Positions 17,110 through 25,872 are shown, counted from the stretch's first letter. The stretch is 64,000 bases of DNA from Ralstonia sp. NFACC01 (GCF_900115545.1 NZ_FOWV01000008.1:124001-188000), one strand, 5' to 3'. Translations and numbers: made by a program. Notes: generated from the sequence alone by a model not told the origin.

Positions 17110-17664
17110 TCACGCAGGCTTCTGCGGCTTGCGGTCTGCCAGCAGCTTCTGGATGGCGGCTTCCGTCTCGGCGTAGCGGCCTTCGCCAAAGTGCTGATAG
17201 ACGATGCGCCCGTCGGTATCGATCAGGTACAGCGCTGGCCAGAACTGGTTGTGGAAGGCAGACCACGTTGCGTAGCTGTTGTCCTGCGCGACCGGGTAGC
17301 GCACGTCCAGGCGCTTGAGTGCTTCCTGCACGTTGGCGGTTGATTTCTCAAACGCGTATTCCGGCGTGTGCACGCCCACCACGACCAGGCCCTGATCCTT
17401 GTACTTGTCGTACCACTGCTTCACGTGCGGCAGCGTGTTGAGGCAGTTGATGCACGAGTACGTCCAGAAATCCACCAGCACGACCTTGCCGCGCAGGTCC
17501 TTCATCGACAGCGGCTGCGAGTTCAACCACTGGTTGATGCCGGTGAATTCGGGAGCCGTCGCGCCGGTTGCTGCGGTCTGGCTGAAGGCGGGCACGCCAG
17601 TCCCGACAAAGTAGACGGCGCCAATGGCGAGTGCCGCAAGCGCGGCGCGGAAGGTGGTGCGCAT
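17110..17664 (-). CDS. Periplasmic TlpA/DipZ-type thioredoxin-like protein
   Basis: 184 residues. A signal peptide (RAALAALAIGAVYFVGTGVP) is followed by a thioredoxin/AhpC fold whose redox motif is C-I-N-C in FWTYSCINCLNTLP. It closely resembles the central thioredoxin domain of DipZ encoded 1.3 kb away (shared FWTYSCINC, DQGL-VVGVHTPE-FEKS, FGEG-Y), so the two look like paralogs. It probably reduces disulfides in the periplasm using electrons from DipZ (inference). The ATG at 17664 is preferred over an upstream TTG because AGGGA is nine bases before it. Downstream of ohr on the same strand by 63 bases. Confidence 0.88.
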   Translation of the reverse strand: MRTTFRAALAALAIGAVYFVGTGVPAFSQTAATGATAPEFTGINQWLNSQPLSMKDLRGKVVLVDFWTYSCINCLNTLPHVKQWYDKYKDQGLVVVGVHTPEYAFEKSTANVQEALKRLDVRYPVAQDNSYATWSAFHNQFWPALYLIDTDGRIVYQHFGEGRYAETEAAIQKLLADRKPQKPA

Positions 17665-17727
17665 GATGTGCAATCCCTGAAAGGTTGAAGGGGAAGGCCA
17701 GCCAGTGCCGGCGGGCCATGCGGTGTG

Positions 17728-18144
17728 TCAGACCACGTTCAGCTCGACGTGGATATTGCCGCGCGTGGCCTTCGAATACGGGCAGATCTGGTGGGCGGCC
17801 TGCACCACGGCTTGCGCAACTTCGTGGTCCAGGCCGGGCAGGCTCACATTCAGGCGTGCTTGCAGGAAGAACGCATCGTCGGTGGTGCCCAGGTCCACTT
17901 CGGTATTCAAGGACAGATCGGCCGGCAGCTTGATCTTCATCTGGCTGGCCGCACGGCCCATTGCGCCGATAAAGCAGGCCGACCAGCCCGCGGCAAACAG
18001 TTGCTCGGGGTTCGTGCCGCGGCCGTTGCTGCCGGGGGGCGACAGCTTCAGGCTCAGGCGGTCGTCATCGCTGTGTGCCTGGCCATCGCGGCCGCCGGTG
18101 ACGTTGACCTTGGCGGTGTACAGAACGTTTTCGATGCGGGTCAT
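17728..18144 (-). CDS. ohr: Organic hydroperoxide resistance protein (Ohr/OsmC family)
   Basis: 138 residues, normal length for Ohr. The two peroxidatic/resolving cysteines are Cys57 (AAGWSACFIGAM) and Cys121 (CPYSKATRGNI). Arg19 and Glu47 stand at the positions that complete the active site. It reduces organic hydroperoxides in the cytosol with lipoyl thiols. A perfect AAAGGAG lies upstream. No OhrR (MarR) gene is adjacent; instead the upstream region carries TACAAA repeats similar to those near the two-component system at 20.2 kb. Probably co-transcribed with the thioredoxin-like gene. Confidence 0.93.
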   Translation of the reverse strand: MTRIENVLYTAKVNVTGGRDGQAHSDDDRLSLKLSPPGSNGRGTNPEQLFAAGWSACFIGAMGRAASQMKIKLPADLSLNTEVDLGTTDDAFFLQARLNVSLPGLDHEVAQAVVQAAHQICPYSKATRGNIHVELNVV

Positions 18145-18319
18145 GGTGATCTCCTTTTGATGAAGGGGGAAGACTGAGGGTTGGATTTGCGTCCCGGCGC
18201 CAGCGGCTTGGTGTGCGCTTGTTGCCGGGGCCACGAGACGTATTAAAGAGGGCCGACGTATCCCTGAAGTAGCGTGGAAGGGCCTTTCTGTCTGGGCATG
18301 TATCTCTGTGGCGCTTGGA

Positions 18320-18335
18320 TACAAACGCGTACAAA
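18320..18335. promoter_or_regulatory. TACAAA direct repeat upstream of ohr
   Basis: TACAAA occurs at 18320-18325 and 18330-18335, exactly one helical turn apart, 180 bases before the ohr start. On the ohr strand it reads TTTGTA-CGCG-TTTGTA. The same hexamers occur in the dipZ/response-regulator intergenic region. This spacing is typical of OmpR-family boxes. Confidence 0.4.
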
Positions 18336-18369
18336 AAGGCCGCATGCAGTGGCGGTGTCCGCAACGGCA

Positions 18370-20139
18370 TCAGCCGAAGGTAAAGGCGTAGGCATGCGCC
18401 CCCGCATCAAGAAAGCGGATCTCGAACGTGTGCTCGCCCACCGTGCCAGCCTGGCGGACGAGCTGGTAGAGGCGCGTTTGCGTGATGGCGCCATTGCCGT
18501 GAGCATCGGTATCGGCGCCATGGCTGTCGCCGGGGGGCTTGCCATCGATCGTGACGATGAAGCGCACGGCGCGGCCGTCCGCGGCCGGTCCGAGCACGAG
18601 GTGCAGATCACGCGCGTGGAATCGGTAGACGATGCTGCCGTCGGCGTGGTCGAGCGTGGCTTGCTCGGCCTCGATGGTCCATTGGCCAGACAAGCCCCAT
18701 TCGTTCAGGCCGAGCTTGCCGACGCTGTATGCGTGCGACGTGCCGATCTGCGCACCGCCTGGCGATGCAAAGCGGTCGGCTTGCGCGTAGCCCACGTACG
18801 TTTCCGGCGAGCGGACGTTGTCCAAGTCCGGCGCGGCCTGGGCCCCGGGGGCATCGGGCGCGACCACGCCGCCTGTCACCTGCCTGTTGCCTGCCTCGGC
18901 CAGCAAGGCCTGGATGACGCGTTCGGAGGCGGTGTAATCGCCCTCGCCAAACTGGTGGTGCCGGATGTTGCCCTGGGCATCGACAAAGTACGCGGCCGGC
19001 CAGTAGCTGTTGTGGAAGGCGTTCCAGATACGGTAGTTGCTGTCGATGGCCACCGGAAAGTTGACGCGAAAGCCGCTGACGGCGCGGGTGACGTTCTCGG
19101 GAGATTTCTCGAAGGCGAATTCCGGCGTGTGCACGCCCACGACGGTCAGGCCCTGGTCCTTGTACTTGTCGGCCCACGCGCGCAGGTAAGGCAGCGTGCG
19201 GATGCAGTTGATGCAGGAGTACGTCCAGAAATAGACCAGCGTGACCTTGCCGCGCAGTTGGTCGCCAGTGAGCGGTGCGGAATTGAGCCACTGCACCGCG
19301 CCGTCGAACGAGGCCAGGCGGCCCTCTACGGGCAAGCCGCTGGATCTCGCCACGGGCGCGGCCTCGGCTTCGGACACCACGTTGAGGCTGGCTTGCGGTG
19401 CCGGCCGATTCACGCCCAGCCCGTTGACGAGTGCCTGCTCAAGCTGCGTGGTGCCGCCGGAAGACAGGCGCGCCAGCAGGCCCGTATCTGCCCCGAGACC
19501 GATGAGTGCCACGCCGCCCAGCACGCTAGCGCCCATGATGCGACGCGCCCATTCGCCCAGGCCCATGGAGCGCTTCATGGCTGCGAATACACGCCCGCCC
19601 AGCCCCAGCGCTGCCGCCAGCGACGTGGCTGCGCCTGCGGCGTAGGCCGTCAGCGCCAACGCGCTGGACACGCTCGCGCCATTGAGCGCCACGCCTGTCA
19701 GCACCAAACCGAGGATCGGGCCCGCGCATGGCGCCCACAGCATCCCCGTGGCCACACCCAGCAGCAGCGAGCCCGCCACCGAAGGTTCCGCCGATGCCCC
19801 GCCCGTTGACGCTTGCCCCGCCAGCCGGTTGCCCAGCGCCACCGCCGGCCGGGCCATCAGATCGGCCAGCCGTGGCCACAGCAGCGACAGCCCGAACACG
19901 GCCAGCAGCGCAAGCGCGGCAAACCGGCCGACTTCATTGGCACGCACCGCCCACGCGCCGCCGGCCGAGAGCAGCGTGGCAAAGCCGGCAAAGGTGAGTG
20001 CCATGCCGGCGAGCATCGGCAGCTTGCCGCGCACAAAGGGCTGGCCGGTACGGCTCAATACAAACGGCAGGACGGGCAGGATGCACGGACTCAGGATGGT
20101 CAGCGCGCCGCCCAGGTAGGCGAGTATCAGCAGGCTCAT
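18370..20139 (-). CDS. dipZ: DipZ-type thiol transporter: CcdA membrane domain + thioredoxin + C-terminal domain
   Basis: 589 residues. Residues 1-250 form a CcdA/DsbD-like six-to-seven helix transporter with the paired redox cysteines in LSPCILPVLP and LWAPCAGPILG. Residues about 295-450 are a thioredoxin-like domain with SCINC. The last 120 residues form a beta-sandwich domain as in mycobacterial DipZ. It carries reducing equivalents from cytosolic thioredoxin to the periplasm. AAGGA nine bases before MSLLILAYLG decides between two in-frame Mets. Divergent from the response regulator at 20349, and near a periplasmic thioredoxin-like paralog, its likely redox partner. Confidence 0.92.
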   Translation of the reverse strand: MSLLILAYLGGALTILSPCILPVLPFVLSRTGQPFVRGKLPMLAGMALTFAGFATLLSAGGAWAVRANEVGRFAALALLAVFGLSLLWPRLADLMARPAVALGNRLAGQASTGGASAEPSVAGSLLLGVATGMLWAPCAGPILGLVLTGVALNGASVSSALALTAYAAGAATSLAAALGLGGRVFAAMKRSMGLGEWARRIMGASVLGGVALIGLGADTGLLARLSSGGTTQLEQALVNGLGVNRPAPQASLNVVSEAEAAPVARSSGLPVEGRLASFDGAVQWLNSAPLTGDQLRGKVTLVYFWTYSCINCIRTLPYLRAWADKYKDQGLTVVGVHTPEFAFEKSPENVTRAVSGFRVNFPVAIDSNYRIWNAFHNSYWPAAYFVDAQGNIRHHQFGEGDYTASERVIQALLAEAGNRQVTGGVVAPDAPGAQAAPDLDNVRSPETYVGYAQADRFASPGGAQIGTSHAYSVGKLGLNEWGLSGQWTIEAEQATLDHADGSIVYRFHARDLHLVLGPAADGRAVRFIVTIDGKPPGDSHGADTDAHGNGAITQTRLYQLVRQAGTVGEHTFEIRFLDAGAHAYAFTFG

Positions 20140-20201
20140 GATCGACATTCCTTGGCAAGGGATCGGGATTGCCTCCATCAGACGCCGCGCGCGTAGCTGG
20201 C

Positions 20202-20270
20202 TTGTATCGCCGCAGGGGCGACTTTGTATCGCACTGTACAAATGCGTCTGCCAGATGCATTCCGATACAA
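20202..20270. promoter_or_regulatory. TTGTATCG repeat cluster between dipZ and the two-component operon
   Basis: TTGTATCGC is repeated at 20202-20210 and 20224-20232 (22 bases apart). It is present inverted as CGATACAA at 20263-20270. TTTGTA/TACAAA also forms an inverted repeat at 20223-20242. The layout suggests a binding region for the adjacent OmpR-type regulator. Confidence 0.55.
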
Positions 20271-20348
20271 CACGGGCTCGCTACGTCACACGGACAGGCG
20301 CAAAATGGCGCCTTCCTTCCACCTTCCATCGTGCCGAGGCCACCCCCC

Positions 20349-21092
20349 ATGGATGCCCACGTCGACCACATCCTGATCGTCGATGATGACCGCGAGATCC
20401 GCGAACTCGTTTCGACCTATCTCACCAAGAACGGGCTGCGTGTGACCGCCTCGCCCGATGGGCGCCACATGCGTGCGTTTCTGGAAGCCAACACCGTCGA
20501 CCTGATCGTGCTCGACCTGATGCTGCCCGGCGATGACGGCCTGGTGCTGTGTCGCGAACTGCGCGCCGGCAAGCACAAAGCCACGCCCGTATTGATGCTG
20601 ACCGCGCGCGACGACGAGACCGACCGCATCATCGGCCTGGAAATGGGCGCCGACGATTACGTGGCCAAGCCGTTCGCCGCGCGCGAACTGCTCGCCCGCA
20701 TCAAGGCCGTGCTGCGCCGCACGCGCATGCTGCCGCCCAACCTGCAGATTTCCGAAGCTGGGCAGATGCTGGCCTTTGGCGAGTGGCACCTCGATACCAC
20801 CGCGCGCCACCTGATCGATGCCGAGGGCACCATCGTCGCCCTGAGCGGTGCGGAATACCGCCTGCTGCGCGTGTTTGTCGACCACCCGATGCGCGTGTTC
20901 AACCGCGATCAACTGCTCAACCTCACGCAGGGCCGCGAGGCCGAGATGTTCGAGCGATCCGTCGATCTGCTTGTCAGCCGCTTGCGCCAGCGCCTGAATG
21001 ACGATGCGCGCGATCCGGCGTACATCAAGACCGTGCGCAGCGAGGGCTATGTCTTTGCCAAGCCGGTGGAGATCAAGGAGGCACGCCAATGA
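20349..21092 (+). CDS. OmpR-family response regulator
   Basis: 247 residues. The receiver domain is complete: acidic cluster in ILIVDDDREIR, phosphoacceptor Asp in LIVLDLMLPGDDG, switch Thr in LMLTARDD, Lys in YVAKPFAAREL. The C-terminal winged helix has LSGAEYRLLRVF and SVDLLVSRLRQRL. The start MDAHVDHIL is chosen because the family begins here. Its stop overlaps the start of the kinase gene by four bases (ATGA), indicating translational coupling. It is divergent from dipZ, with repeated TTGTATCG sites between. Confidence 0.93.
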   Translation: MDAHVDHILIVDDDREIRELVSTYLTKNGLRVTASPDGRHMRAFLEANTVDLIVLDLMLPGDDGLVLCRELRAGKHKATPVLMLTARDDETDRIIGLEMGADDYVAKPFAARELLARIKAVLRRTRMLPPNLQISEAGQMLAFGEWHLDTTARHLIDAEGTIVALSGAEYRLLRVFVDHPMRVFNRDQLLNLTQGREAEMFERSVDLLVSRLRQRLNDDARDPAYIKTVRSEGYVFAKPVEIKEARQ

Positions 21093-22435
21093 GCACAGCA
21101 ACGAGCGCGCGTGCCTGGGCGTGGCCGCGCACGCTGGGCTCGCGCCTCTTTGTGATCCTGCTGGCGGGCTTGGTGGTGGCGTATGCGCTGTCGTTTGCCG
21201 TGCTGTTTTCCGAGCGCTACATGAGCGCGCGCGAGGTCATGCTGGGCACGCTCGAAACGGATGTGTCCACAGCCATCGCCATCCTTGACCGCCTGCCTGC
21301 GGACGAGCGCCCGCAGTGGCTGCCGCGCCTGAATCGCGGCAACTATCAGTACATCCTCGGCCCTGGCTCGCCCGGCGTGCCGGAGATGACCCAGCGCGGC
21401 AAGGACATCGCCGCGCGCATCAGCGAGGCCAGCGGCGGCCGCTTTCCCGTGACGGTCGAGTCAATACCGGGCGACGGCAAGCAACTGCAGGCGCACCTCA
21501 CGCTGAGCGACGGCAGTACGCTGACGATTGATGTGCACCCGCGCATGACGCCCATCGCGCAGTGGCTGCCATATGTGCTGGTGGTGCAATTGCTGTTGCT
21601 GATCGTGTGCTGCTGGTTTGCGGTGCGGCTGTCGATCCGGCCGCTGGTGGCATTGGCCGATGCCGCCGATGCGCTCAACCCCAACGCGCAGACACCTCCG
21701 CTGGACGAGACCGGCCCGACTGAACTGGCGCGCGCAGCACACGCCTTCAACGCCATGCGCCAGCGCATTGCCCGCTTTGTTGAAGAGCGTGTGCAGATTC
21801 TGGCTGCCATTTCGCATGACTTGCAGACGCCCATCACACGCATGAAGCTGCGCGCTGAAATGGCGGAAGACTCTGAAGAGAAGCGCAAGCTGTTGAGCGA
21901 TCTGGCCGAGATTGAAACGCTCGTGCGGGAGGGCCTGGCCTACGCGCGCAGTGCGCATGGCGATGGTGAAAAGCCATCGCGCATCGACGTCGGGTCGTTT
22001 GTCGAGAGCCTTGTGTACGACTACCAGGACACCGGCAAGCCGGTAACGCTAGAGCAGCACGCTACGGGCGCGATCGTCACGCGTCCGCACGCATTGCGCC
22101 GCGTGTTGACCAACCTGACCGATAACGCCATCAAATTTGGCGGCGCGGCGGAAATGGATGTGCGCCGCGACGGCGAAGCCGTGGTGATCGAAGTGCGCGA
22201 CCGTGGGCCCGGTATTCCGGAAGACAAGCTCGATGCCGTGTTGCAGCCGTTTGTGCGGCTGGAGAATTCGCGCAGCCGAGAGACGGGGGGCACGGGGCTG
22301 GGCTTGGCAATTGCGCAGCAGCTGGCCGTGGCTGCAGGCGGTGGGCTCACGTTGCGCAATCGCAAAGGCGGTGGTCTGGTGGCGGAAGTCAGGCTCTGCC
22401 AGGCGGCCGTGCCAGGGCAGCGCGAGCAAGCGTAG
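21089..22435 (+). CDS. Sensor histidine kinase (HAMP, EnvZ-like)
   Basis: 448 residues. TM1 is about 20-40, a periplasmic sensor loop about 43-158, TM2 about 160-180, a HAMP linker about 181-235. The HisKA box has His243 in ISHDLQTPITRMK. The HATPase domain has the N-box Asn346 (NLTDNAIKF), DRGPGIP and GGTGLGLAIA. It should phosphorylate the coupled response regulator. The neighbouring thiol-redox and hydroperoxide genes suggest an envelope redox or oxidative signal (inference from position only). Confidence 0.93.
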   Translation: MSTATSARAWAWPRTLGSRLFVILLAGLVVAYALSFAVLFSERYMSAREVMLGTLETDVSTAIAILDRLPADERPQWLPRLNRGNYQYILGPGSPGVPEMTQRGKDIAARISEASGGRFPVTVESIPGDGKQLQAHLTLSDGSTLTIDVHPRMTPIAQWLPYVLVVQLLLLIVCCWFAVRLSIRPLVALADAADALNPNAQTPPLDETGPTELARAAHAFNAMRQRIARFVEERVQILAAISHDLQTPITRMKLRAEMAEDSEEKRKLLSDLAEIETLVREGLAYARSAHGDGEKPSRIDVGSFVESLVYDYQDTGKPVTLEQHATGAIVTRPHALRRVLTNLTDNAIKFGGAAEMDVRRDGEAVVIEVRDRGPGIPEDKLDAVLQPFVRLENSRSRETGGTGLGLAIAQQLAVAAGGGLTLRNRKGGGLVAEVRLCQAAVPGQREQA

Positions 22436-22519
22436 CCTGCGCTGGGGCGCTGGCCACGCGTTCGCGTTCGCTGTCTTCTGTGCATGTATGCGGCGTGGTA
22501 GTCGGCGCATGCTACGCCC

Positions 22520-23434
22520 TCACGTTTGCGCAAGAAACGTCGCGATACGATCGGCAATCGCATCGGGCGCATCTTCCAAGCTGTAATGCCCAACACCGGG
22601 CAACCGATGCACCGGCCCATCCGGAAATAGCTCGCTGAACAGTGGCAGGAAATACTCCGCATGCAGCGTGCGATCTGCCATGCCCCAGATCGCCATGGCG
22701 GGTTTGGTCGCGATGGCACGGCGCGCTGCGGCGTCCGGCATTTCAAAGCGATGGGCGCCTGTCGCAACGCCTTTGGCCCAGCCGATGGCGCCAGCGCAGT
22801 CAGCCGGCGTTGCAAAGCGCGCGCCGTACGCCCGCAACCACGCATCGTTGATGAGCCGGTGGTCTTCAAAGCCGTTGAGCTTCAAGGTGCTGAGGATGTT
22901 GAAGCCGAGTTCACCCAGCACGGCTTCAAGACGCCCCTCCGGTTCGGCCCGCATGATCCACTGAAACCACGGCGACACCGCTGCATTGGCGGCCAGGCGT
23001 TCACCCAGCGTCGCCTGCCCGAACGGCGTCGGCCCATTGACGCTCACGATGCGCCGAATGCGATCCGGATGCCGTGACGCGAGCCCCATCCCGACGGGCC
23101 CGCCAAAGTCATGCATGACGAGCGTCATGCCGCGCAGGTCCAGCGCAAGCACGAAGCGCTCAAGGTTGTCGATGTGGTCTTGCAGCCAGTAGCTGCGTGA
23201 TGGCGGTGTTTCGCTTCTGCCGAAGCCCATGTGGTCGGGCGCCACCACGCGGTGGGTGCCGTGCAGCGCCGCGATCAGGTGCCGGAAGAGGAAGCCCCAT
23301 GTGGGCTCGCCATGCAGGCACAGCACGACTTCGCCATCGGCGGGGCCTTCATCCACGTAATGCATCTGAAAGCCCGGTGCATCGGTAAAGAGGGGGGTAT
23401 AGGGGTACATCCCGTCGAACGTGTCAACGCGCAT
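22520..23434 (-). CDS. Alpha/beta hydrolase, haloalkane dehalogenase-like
   Basis: 304 residues. The oxyanion segment is LHGEPTWGFLFR and the nucleophile elbow MHDFGGPVG carries Asp instead of Ser, the haloalkane dehalogenase pattern. The catalytic His is in LPGVGHYSLED. The halide-stabilising residue cannot be assigned by eye, so dehalogenase activity is probable rather than certain. The start at 23434 is preferred because AGAGGAAG lies six bases upstream; an earlier in-frame ATG is at 23452. Divergent from an HxlR regulator with a long palindrome between, which probably controls it. Confidence 0.85.
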   Translation of the reverse strand: MRVDTFDGMYPYTPLFTDAPGFQMHYVDEGPADGEVVLCLHGEPTWGFLFRHLIAALHGTHRVVAPDHMGFGRSETPPSRSYWLQDHIDNLERFVLALDLRGMTLVMHDFGGPVGMGLASRHPDRIRRIVSVNGPTPFGQATLGERLAANAAVSPWFQWIMRAEPEGRLEAVLGELGFNILSTLKLNGFEDHRLINDAWLRAYGARFATPADCAGAIGWAKGVATGAHRFEMPDAAARRAIATKPAMAIWGMADRTLHAEYFLPLFSELFPDGPVHRLPGVGHYSLEDAPDAIADRIATFLAQT

Positions 23435-23457
23435 GCCGTGCTTCCTCTTCATTCATT

Positions 23458-23512
23458 TGGTTGCAAAATAGAACCGTTGCGTTATAGCAGTCGAGGTTTT
23501 ATATTGCAACCA
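23458..23512. promoter_or_regulatory. 18-bp inverted repeat in the hydrolase/HxlR intergenic region
   Basis: The arms are TGGTTGCAAAATAGAACC (23458-23475) and GGTTTTATATTGCAACCA (23495-23512). They match at 16 of 18 positions, with a perfect 9-bp outer part TGGTTGCAA/TTGCAACCA. This is the likely operator of the HxlR regulator. Confidence 0.7.
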
Positions 23513-23550
23513 CATTGAATGTGAGGGCGCGCCCGGAACGCGCGATACAG

Positions 23551-24036
23551 ATGGTCAAACGTACGAGCCATGCGGATTCTCTTTGCGGCGTCGCCAGACC
23601 GCTGGACGCCATTGGCGACTGGTGGTCGTTGCTGATCGTGCGCGACGCGTTTGATGGCCTGCGCCGCTTTGGCGAGTTTCAACGCAGTCTGGGGCTGTCG
23701 AAGAACATCCTGGCGGTGCGGCTGCGCAACCTTGTGGCGCACGACATTCTCGAGACGGTGCCGGCGGCTGACGGCAGTGCGTATCAGGACTACGTGCTGA
23801 CCGAGAAAGGGCGCGCGCTGTTTCCACTCCTGGTGGCGCTGCGGCAATGGGGCGAAGCGTTTTGCTTTGAGCCCGATGAGGCGCACGTTGTGCTGGTTGA
23901 GAAGGCAACGGGCAAGCCGGTGCCGCGGCTTGAACTCCGCGCGCAGGACGGGCGGGCGCTGGCTCCGGAGGATACGGCGGTCGTCCACCCCACGGCCGTC
24001 AAGGAGACGAAGCGCCAGCGGGTGAAAGCGGGCTGA
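23551..24036 (+). CDS. HxlR-family transcriptional regulator
   Basis: 161 residues. The N-terminal winged helix is the HxlR type: CGVARPLDAIGDWWSLLIVR, with Cys near the start as in many redox- or aldehyde-responsive members. It continues RFGEFQRSLGLSKNILAVRL and the wing YVLTEKGRALFPLL. A roughly 50-residue C-terminal extension follows. The internal ATG (MVKRTSHADSL) fits the family N-terminus better than the ATG at 23515. Likely regulates the divergent dehalogenase-like gene. Confidence 0.88.
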   Translation: MVKRTSHADSLCGVARPLDAIGDWWSLLIVRDAFDGLRRFGEFQRSLGLSKNILAVRLRNLVAHDILETVPAADGSAYQDYVLTEKGRALFPLLVALRQWGEAFCFEPDEAHVVLVEKATGKPVPRLELRAQDGRALAPEDTAVVHPTAVKETKRQRVKAG

Positions 24037-24067
24037 ACGCATTGGCGCTCAGGGGCGCGCCGCAGTC

Positions 24068-24943
24068 TTACTTGGCAGGACGCAGCCGTTCGAGCAAGCG
24101 CCGCGCATCGGAAGGCGCTTCGACCTTTTTATCGTTATCAAAGTAGCAATAGACGTCACGTCCGCTGCGCCGCAGTTTGGCGGGTGCGCCGGCGCGTTGT
24201 GCATCGGGCGGCTCGCTGCCGGCAGCCCATTGGCGGATGCGATCGGCCCAGTGGTCGAGCGCGGCATCGGCATAGGCGCCGCTGTAGAGCGCATCGGCGC
24301 CGTGCAGGCGGAGGTAGACGAAATCGCTCGTCACGTCTTCAAGGTACGGCCAGTCTGCAATGGCATGCGAGACCACCATCGCGGCCCGATGCCGGCGCAG
24401 GAGCGCTGCAAACTCCGGCGTGCAGAAGCTCTCGTGGCGCACTTCCACCGCGTGGCGGAGCGTCTTTTGGTCGCGCGTGGCAAACCATGGCGCCTTGACG
24501 CGCGCATCGTGCTGACGGGCCAACGCACGCGCGGCTGTCGTGTCGCGCGGCAGCAGAGACAGGAAGCGCTCGAACCGCTCTGCATCGAACCGGAAGTTGG
24601 GTGGAAACTGCCACAGGAACGGCCCGAGCTTGCGCCGCAGGGCCAGCACCCCCGAAGCAAAGAAGTTGGCCAGTGCCGGCACCGCCGTCTCGTCACGAAA
24701 CCGCAGCATGTGGGTCAAGTAGCGTGGCCCCTTGACCGCAAAAACAAAACCGTCGGGCGCGGTGTCATGCCAAGCCTGCCAGCTCGTGATCGATTGCAGC
24801 GAGTAGTGCGACCCATTGATCTCGATGGTGTCGAACTGGCGCGACGCATATTCCAGCTCGCGGCGCTGCGCCAGGTCTTCCGGATAGAACACGCCGCGCC
24901 ACCCTTCGTAGCGCCAACCGGAGATGCCGACACGGATCGTCAT
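24068..24943 (-). CDS. DUF72 (YecE-like) TIM-barrel protein
   Basis: 291 residues with the DUF72 landmarks in order: VGISGWRYEGWRGVFYP, FDTIEINGSHYSLQS, VFAVKGPRYLTHM, LGPFLWQFPPNFRFD, AVEVRHESF, YLRLHGADALYSG and a C-terminal YCYFDND. The biochemical role of the family is not established. Its ATG overlaps the stop of the SIR2-like gene by four bases (ATGA), so translation is coupled; it is the last gene of a three-gene unit. No ribosome site of its own is obvious. Confidence 0.9.
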   Translation of the reverse strand: MTIRVGISGWRYEGWRGVFYPEDLAQRRELEYASRQFDTIEINGSHYSLQSITSWQAWHDTAPDGFVFAVKGPRYLTHMLRFRDETAVPALANFFASGVLALRRKLGPFLWQFPPNFRFDAERFERFLSLLPRDTTAARALARQHDARVKAPWFATRDQKTLRHAVEVRHESFCTPEFAALLRRHRAAMVVSHAIADWPYLEDVTSDFVYLRLHGADALYSGAYADAALDHWADRIRQWAAGSEPPDAQRAGAPAKLRRSGRDVYCYFDNDKKVEAPSDARRLLERLRPAK

Positions 24944-25872
24944 CGCTTGGCCCCGTGCCGACGATGGCCGTGGATGGCTTTGCGCTCGCGCTCGACCGTC
25001 GTGCCGAGTGCGCGGACAGCCGCAAGCAGCGCCGGATGGTCTGCCGCCTGCGCCTGATAGCGAAGCACGTGCAGATTGAGCGCGTCTTCCAGCACGGCGG
25101 CGGTCACGTCGGAGAACGTGTCGGCGGCGGTCACGAAGTAATGGCGTTCGGCCCCGGGGTGTTCGGCGCCATAGGTTTCGAGCAGCGCGCGCATGTCGGA
25201 GTCGTCAATGCCGCAGCCGACAAAGAGAAAGGTGTGCGTGCGCAGCAGTGCCTCGACCAGATCGTAGAAGGCGCGGTAGCGCGCTCGCGCCTGTACATAG
25301 TCGCAGCGCGAGAAGATGAGCGAGGCTGGGTCGCTCATCGAACCGTGCGTCTTGATGATCAGGTTGCAGTCTTCACGCACGCGCGCCGCCACCGCGGGGT
25401 TGCTGTAGTGGCACACCTCCACCGGCGCTCTGCCGTGCGAATGGGCAAGCGATTCATATAGCGTGTCGAAGTTGGGTGTGAGCGTGATGCGGAAATCGAG
25501 TGCGAGCAATGCGTCGTGGATGGGTGCCGCTTCAAAGTGCGGCGCGACCAGCTCACGGCGCAACAGCGCGGTCAGCCGACGCTGGCCCAGGACGCGGCGC
25601 ACGATTTCTGCGGCGGTCAGTACGTCGCCACGCGCGACAAAGGCGCGAACTTCTTCCGACAGTTGCGGTGCGTTGGGGGCGATGGCGTCGGCGGCCAGGC
25701 ACAGCAGTTCAGCCCAGGTGGGCGGGTGCCGCGTGCCATCGGCCGAACTGGCGTTGGCCGAAATGCCCGACCCGAAGAAGAGCACCGCACGGCGCCGGGC
25801 GATGTCTTCCACCAGACGCGGCGGCCATTCGATCAGGGATGCGGCCCGGCCTTTGCGCGCCATGCGCGTCAC
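24940..25872 (-). CDS. SIR2-like NAD-binding protein, candidate NADase
   Basis: 310 residues of the SIR2_2 type. NAD-site motifs are present: FFGSGISANAS (about residues 32-42, the GAG-like loop), TPNFDTLYE (Asn/Asp pair), KTHGSMSD (catalytic-type His) and FVGCGIDDSDMRALLE (second nucleotide contact). No zinc-binding cysteine module is seen, so it is not a classical deacetylase. Stand-alone SIR2-like proteins often hydrolyse NAD in phage-defence systems; that role here is inference. The GTG start is chosen because it overlaps the stop of the upstream 52-residue gene as GTGA. An in-frame ATG three codons later is possible. Confidence 0.85.
   Translation of the reverse strand: MTRMARKGRAASLIEWPPRLVEDIARRRAVLFFGSGISANASSADGTRHPPTWAELLCLAADAIAPNAPQLSEEVRAFVARGDVLTAAEIVRRVLGQRRLTALLRRELVAPHFEAAPIHDALLALDFRITLTPNFDTLYESLAHSHGRAPVEVCHYSNPAVAARVREDCNLIIKTHGSMSDPASLIFSRCDYVQARARYRAFYDLVEALLRTHTFLFVGCGIDDSDMRALLETYGAEHPGAERHYFVTAADTFSDVTAAVLEDALNLHVLRYQAQAADHPALLAAVRALGTTVERERKAIHGHRRHGAKR

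Noticed and set aside
18274-19809. 511-codon plus-strand open frame
   Set aside because: Antisense to dipZ, whose cysteines and domains are unmistakable; no ribosome site.
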